This document shows, one piece after another, positions 61,045 to 64,000 of a DNA stretch of 64,000 bases. Where the stretch lies: NCBI GenBank assembly GCA_902787365.1, contig CADAGC010000008.1, positions 59,494 to 123,493 on the forward strand, written 5' to 3'. Position 1 is the stretch's first letter. The number at the start of each line of letters is the position of its first letter. Under the pieces are notes generated by a model. It saw only the letters and a program-made list of their open reading frames with translations. It did no database searches and had not been told where the DNA came from. The position numbers were made by a program, and so were the translations under genes. The DNA comes from an uncultured Ruminococcus sp. (GTDB taxonomy: Bacteria; Bacillota; Clostridia; Oscillospirales; Ruminococcaceae).

Positions 61045-62817
61045 ATGAATGACACTATGAAGGGTCTAAAAAGAACACACTACTGCGGCGAGGTGCCGAA
61101 TACCGAGCAGGAGGTAGTTGTCTGCGGCTTTACCGATAGAGTAAGGGATATGGGCAACCTTATCTTCATAAACCTGCGTGACAGAACTGGCCTTGTGCAG
61201 CTGACATTCGGTGATAATACCGACAGGGAGATATTCGCTAAGGCTCAGACAGTAAGAGCAGAAGACGTGCTTATGGTAAAGGGCGACGTCAGAAAGCGTG
61301 AGAGCGTAAACGATAAGCTCAAAACAGGCCAGATAGAGATACACGTTACCGACCTGCGTATTCTCTCCCGTGCAGAGACAACACCTTTTGAGGTCACAAA
61401 TTCCGATAAGGTCAATGAGGAGCTTAAGCTTCGCTACCGCTACCTTGACCTTAGAAACCCCAGACTCCAGAACAATATCATCACCCGCCACAATATTGCT
61501 AAAGTCGCAAGAGATTATTTCTATGAGAACGGCTTTATCGAAATAGAAACACCTATGTTTATGAAGTCTACCCCCGAGGGTGCGAGAGACTACCTCGTGC
61601 CGTCGAGAGTTCACCCGGGCAAGTTCTACGCTCTGCCCCAGTCGCCCCAGATATATAAGCAGCTGCTTATGATATCGGGCTTTGACCGCTATATCCAGCT
61701 TGCAAGATGCTTCAGAGATGAAGACCTGCGTGCTGACAGACAGCCCGAGTTCACACAGATAGACTTAGAAATGTCATTCGTTGACCAGGAGGATATACAG
61801 TCCTGCGTTGAGGGCTTTGTAAGCAGGCTTTTCAAGGATATCCTCGGTGAGGAGATAGCTCTCCCGCTGCCGAGACTGACCTTTGCAGACGCTATGAACC
61901 GCTACGGCTCCGATAAGCCCGACACCCGCTTTGGTATGGAGATTCAGGATATCTCCGACTGGGCAGGCAAGACGGATTTCGTGGTATTCAAGGGCGCAAT
62001 AGAAAACGGCGGCTCTGTTCGTGCGATAGTTGCAAAGAACGCAGCTTCCGTTTATACAAGAAAAGAGATAGACAAGCTCACCGAGCACGCAAAGGGCATA
62101 GGCGCTAAGGGTCTTGCCTACGTGCGCTGGGTAGAGGACGCACCCAACTGCTCATTCGCTAAGTTCTTAAAAGAGGGCGAGCTTGATGAGCTGCTCACCA
62201 AGCTGGGAGCTGAAAAGGGCGACGTTGTTATAATAGTTGCCGATAAGGATAAGGTGACTCTTCCCACCCTCGGCGCACTCCGTCTTATCATGGGCAAGCG
62301 CCTTGAGCTTATCGACGAGAGCAAGCACAACTTCCTGTGGATAACCGAAATGCCCTTCTTTGAGTATGACGAGGAGAGCGGCACATGGGTTGCTATGCAC
62401 CACCCCTTCACAATGCCTATGGACGAGTGCGTTGCGTACCTGGAGAGCGACCCCGAAAAGGTAAGAGCGCAGGCCTGGGACTTAGTACTCAACGGCGTCG
62501 AGCTTTCATCAGGCTCAATGAGAATAACCGACTGCGCACTTCAGGAGAAGATGTTCGAGCTTCTCGGCATGGGCAAAGAGGAGATAGAGCAGAAGTTCGG
62601 CTTCCTTGTTGACGCATATAAGTACGCAGCACCCCCTCACGGCGGCATGGGCATAGGCCTTGACAGAATTGCTATGATAATCTGCGGCGCACAGAGCCTG
62701 CGAGATGTTACAGCGTTCCCCAAGGTGCAGAATGCAAGCGAGCTTATGAGCCAGTGCCCCGCTGTGGTAGACGACAAGCAGCTTGAAGAGCTTCACATAA
62801 AGACAGTAGCAGAATAA
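61045..62817 (+). CDS. aspS: Aspartyl-tRNA synthetase
   Basis: A 590-aa bacterial-type class II synthetase. An OB-fold anticodon domain (VVVCGFTDRVRDMGNLIFIN) comes first; motif 2 contains CFRDEDLRADRQPEFTQIDLE; the bacterial GAD insert lies at about 280-420; motif 3 is GGMGIGLDRIAMII. GAAAGGAAG precedes the start. The antisense promoter of locus 1 lies directly upstream on the other strand. No T-box is seen. Confidence 0.97.
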   Translation: MNDTMKGLKRTHYCGEVPNTEQEVVVCGFTDRVRDMGNLIFINLRDRTGLVQLTFGDNTDREIFAKAQTVRAEDVLMVKGDVRKRESVNDKLKTGQIEIHVTDLRILSRAETTPFEVTNSDKVNEELKLRYRYLDLRNPRLQNNIITRHNIAKVARDYFYENGFIEIETPMFMKSTPEGARDYLVPSRVHPGKFYALPQSPQIYKQLLMISGFDRYIQLARCFRDEDLRADRQPEFTQIDLEMSFVDQEDIQSCVEGFVSRLFKDILGEEIALPLPRLTFADAMNRYGSDKPDTRFGMEIQDISDWAGKTDFVVFKGAIENGGSVRAIVAKNAASVYTRKEIDKLTEHAKGIGAKGLAYVRWVEDAPNCSFAKFLKEGELDELLTKLGAEKGDVVIIVADKDKVTLPTLGALRLIMGKRLELIDESKHNFLWITEMPFFEYDEESGTWVAMHHPFTMPMDECVAYLESDPEKVRAQAWDLVLNGVELSSGSMRITDCALQEKMFELLGMGKEEIEQKFGFLVDAYKYAAPPHGGMGIGLDRIAMIICGAQSLRDVTAFPKVQNASELMSQCPAVVDDKQLEELHIKTVAE

Positions 62818-62849
62818 CAACACCATTTGAAACGGAAAGGAAAAGCACT

Positions 62850-63224
62850 ATGGCACTAAGAAAATCCGGCGAAGATTATCTCGAGGCTATCCTTGTGATA
62901 GGCAAGCGCAAGGCGCAGGTTAGATCAATTGACGTGGCAAACGAGCTTGGCTTTTCAAAGCCCTCAGTCAGCCGTGCCATGTCGCTTTTAAAGGAGGGCG
63001 GCTTTATCACCGTCGATAAGGACGGCTCGCTCAACCTTACAGACGTAGGCCGTGAAAAGGCCGAGGACGTTTACGGCAGGCATTGTCTGCTCACCGAGTT
63101 TTTCAGAGATATTCTCGGTGTCAGCGAGGAAAACGCCGCCGAAGACGCCTGCCAGGTCGAGCACGTTATCTCGGCCGAGACTTTTGACAAGCTCACGGGG
63201 TTTGTTAAGAAGTATACCAAGTGA
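62850..63224 (+). CDS. DtxR/MntR-family metal-dependent regulator
   Basis: A 124-aa protein with a winged-helix domain (SIDVANELGFSKPSVSRAMS) and the metal/dimer domain. Ligand positions of the MntR type are visible: SGEDYLEAI (Asp9, Glu12), H in GRHCLLTEFF, and EDACQVEHVIS. There is no third SH3-like domain, which favours the MntR-like short form; Mn or Fe sensing is inferred. GAAAGGAAAAG precedes the start. It is followed by a strong terminator. Confidence 0.9.
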   Translation: MALRKSGEDYLEAILVIGKRKAQVRSIDVANELGFSKPSVSRAMSLLKEGGFITVDKDGSLNLTDVGREKAEDVYGRHCLLTEFFRDILGVSEENAAEDACQVEHVISAETFDKLTGFVKKYTK

Positions 63225-63231
63225 GCAGTAT

Positions 63232-63266
63232 AAAAAGCCCCTTGCTTTGTCAAGGGGCTTTTTATG
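63232..63266. terminator. Terminator after the DtxR/MntR gene
   Basis: A perfect 13-bp stem (63232-63244 with 63251-63263), AAAAAGCCCCTTG and inverse, ending in a T run. Confidence 0.92.
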
Positions 63267-63274
63267 TGCGGGCG

Positions 63275-63303
63275 TTGACTTTCCGGAAACTATGTGCTAT
63301 AAT
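63275..63303 (+). promoter_or_regulatory. Toxin-like gene promoter (locus 2)
   Basis: TTGACT and TATAAT with a 17-base spacer, 65 bases before the start codon. Confidence 0.82.
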
Positions 63304-63368
63304 ATACCCATAGTCTGAGTTCGGTAACGAAGATTGGCGGTCTCCTTAGAGATAAGGAGGTGGTAGTA

Positions 63369-63464
63369 ATGGAATACATAACCTTTACAGACTTGGTTAT
63401 TTACACCGAGATGCTCGTGGGTGTGATTACCCTCTGCTACCTGCTCTTCCACAAGAAGAAATAG
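63369..63464 (+). CDS. 31-aa membrane peptide, candidate type I toxin
   Basis: ATG 63369 after AAGGAGGTGG. The product has one membrane helix (LVIYTEMLVGVITLCYLLF) and a Lys-rich end (HKKK), as in Fst/holin-like toxins. The ribosome site is closed by a 7-bp hairpin CTCCTTA-GAGA-TAAGGAG (63342-63359). Downstream, a shared hairpin terminator and a convergent consensus promoter give the arrangement of the plasmid pAD1 par (Fst/RNAII) system. The resemblance is structural; toxicity is inferred. Confidence 0.72.
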   Translation: MEYITFTDLVIYTEMLVGVITLCYLLFHKKK

Positions 63465-63504
63465 TTAGTACTTAGAGAAACCTTTTAAAAGGGGACAACA
63501 AGGA

Positions 63505-63616
63505 AAACACCGCCAAAACTCTGAATAGGTTGGCGGTGTTTATTCACACAATACTTACAAGGAGTGCCGCTTTTATCCCGAGGGGGTGCAACCCCTTGGG
63601 GCCCAGGCTATTCCTT
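63505..63616 (-). ncRNA. Candidate convergent antitoxin RNA (locus 2)
   Basis: About 110 bases from the predicted start near 63616 to the shared hairpin. It contains a stem-loop with arms 63577-63585 and 63592-63600 (CCCGAGGGG/CCCCTTGGG). It does not cover the toxin ORF but would overlap the 3' part of the toxin mRNA. Confidence 0.6.
63506..63540. terminator. Shared hairpin between toxin mRNA and convergent RNA (locus 2)
   Basis: A perfect 11-bp stem AACACCGCCAA (63506-63516) with its inverse (63530-63540), 13-base loop. T tracts on both sides are short. Confidence 0.6.
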
Positions 63617-63622
63617 TCCTAT

Positions 63623-63651
63623 AGTATACCACACCCTTGGCATTTTGTCAA
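63623..63651 (-). promoter_or_regulatory. Promoter of the convergent RNA (locus 2)
   Basis: Minus-strand TTGACA (63646-63651) and TATACT (63623-63628), 17-base spacer. The plus strand of 63634-63663 also forms a CCCTTG/CAAGGG hairpin followed by GGCTTTTTT, a plus-strand terminator. Confidence 0.8.
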
Positions 63652-63824
63652 GGGGCTTTTTTGCCGCCGCTTTTTCCATTTCTGCCCCATTTTTGTGCAC
63701 CTCGCTACAAAACACCCCTCAACATTTGTGAAACATTACCCCTTTAAAACTCTCAAAACCGTGCGATGTATATAACGTAAGCGGCAAGGAGTTAGCGCAC
63801 AGCTCCAAGCCAAACAAAACCATA

Positions 63825-63842
63825 CACGGCAAGGAAGCCGTG
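63825..63842 (+). promoter_or_regulatory. CsrA-type hairpin in the flagellin leader
   Basis: Stem CACGGC/GCCGTG with loop AAGGAA, so a GGA is presented in the loop. A second GGA lies in the ribosome site ATGGAGGT (63861-63868). This matches the two-site CsrA arrangement known for the Bacillus hag leader. Confidence 0.55.
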
Positions 63843-63875
63843 AACAAAATTTTATAATACATGGAGGTATTTATT

Positions 63876-64000
63876 ATGAGTATGGTAGTAAGAACTAATT
63901 CAATGGCAATGAGCGCAAACAGTGCACTCAACAAGAACAACTCAACAGTAGCAGGTAACCTGCAGAAGCTTTCCACAGGCTTCAGAATCAACCGTGCAGC
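63876..64000 (+). CDS. Flagellin, N-terminal part
   Basis: The first 41 codons of a flagellin, cut by the window edge. VVRTNSMAMSANSALNKNNS and LQKLSTGFRINRA form the conserved D0 helix that packs in the filament core. GGAGG lies 8 bases before ATG 63876. A leader of at least 90 bases carries a CsrA-like hairpin. The preceding 225 bases (63652-63875) hold no gene; I could not find a well-spaced sigma-28 promoter. Confidence 0.92.
   Translation, partial: MSMVVRTNSMAMSANSALNKNNSTVAGNLQKLSTGFRINRA

Noticed and set aside
63740-63775. Sigma-28 flagellin promoter
   Set aside because: A TAAA and a CGAT are present but the spacing is about two bases too short and the -10 element is poor.
1-64000. 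CRISPR array, rRNA or tRNA genes
   Set aside because: No regularly spaced repeats with unique spacers and no recognisable rRNA or tRNA sequence were seen on reading both strands.

Overview
The window is a stretch of chromosome from an anaerobic Firmicute of the Oscillospiraceae/Ruminococcaceae type (Ruminococcus-like). This is inferred from balanced base composition, strong AGGAGG ribosome sites, near-consensus TTGACA-N17-TATAAT promoters, cytoplasmic glycan enzymes (GH3, GlgX, GlgP), ribonuclease Y, and a flagellin gene running off the right edge. I see no rRNA, tRNA or CRISPR array.

Layout. 0-8.4 kb: 3' end of metY, bioY, an EAL phosphodiesterase, and a run of metabolic genes ending in proB-proA. 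8.4-14 kb: a signalling operon of membrane GGDEF protein, solute-binding lipoprotein and a frameshifted von Willebrand factor A protein. 14-22.4 kb: GlgX, a spermidine-synthase-like enzyme, a YegP protein, two unrecognised proteins and a GH3 enzyme. 22.4-25.6 kb: an accessory patch with a possible structured RNA, a 57-aa membrane peptide, a free-standing reverse transcriptase and a PD-(D/E)XK-like protein. 25.7-27.2 kb: guaA. 27.2-37.7 kb: a mobilizable element that appears inserted at the 3' end of guaA, with repressor, excisionase-like protein, tyrosine integrase, MobC-like protein and MobV relaxase. Its cargo is a sigma factor/ABC transporter set, an Abi-alpha (DUF4393) pair and remnants of HNH and Nmad3-like genes. 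37.8-58.4 kb: sugar kinase, a PurF-like protein without its cysteine nucleophile, glgP, a TtcA-like pseudoenzyme, tcdA, a Wzy-like membrane protein, rny, a lipase, an ANTAR regulator, queT, fba, and a MarR-controlled heterodimeric ABC exporter. 58.5-64 kb: hisS, aspS, a DtxR/MntR regulator and flagellin.

The most striking unannotated content lies between 60.7 and 63.7 kb. Two tiny membrane-peptide genes, too short for usual gene callers, each have a strong promoter, a hairpin that hides the ribosome site, and a convergent near-consensus promoter with a terminator for an antisense or convergent RNA. This is the layout of type I toxin-antitoxin loci. They flank aspS and the DtxR gene, and the mRNAs of the two loci share a 10-nt complementarity.

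Several dispersed repeat families run through the window: a MITE-like element with about 22-bp terminal inverted repeats (four copies), a structured repeat with a covarying base pair (two copies), and heptamer arrays joined to GC-rich hairpins (five loci). All family names come from reading the sequences by eye; no database search was run.
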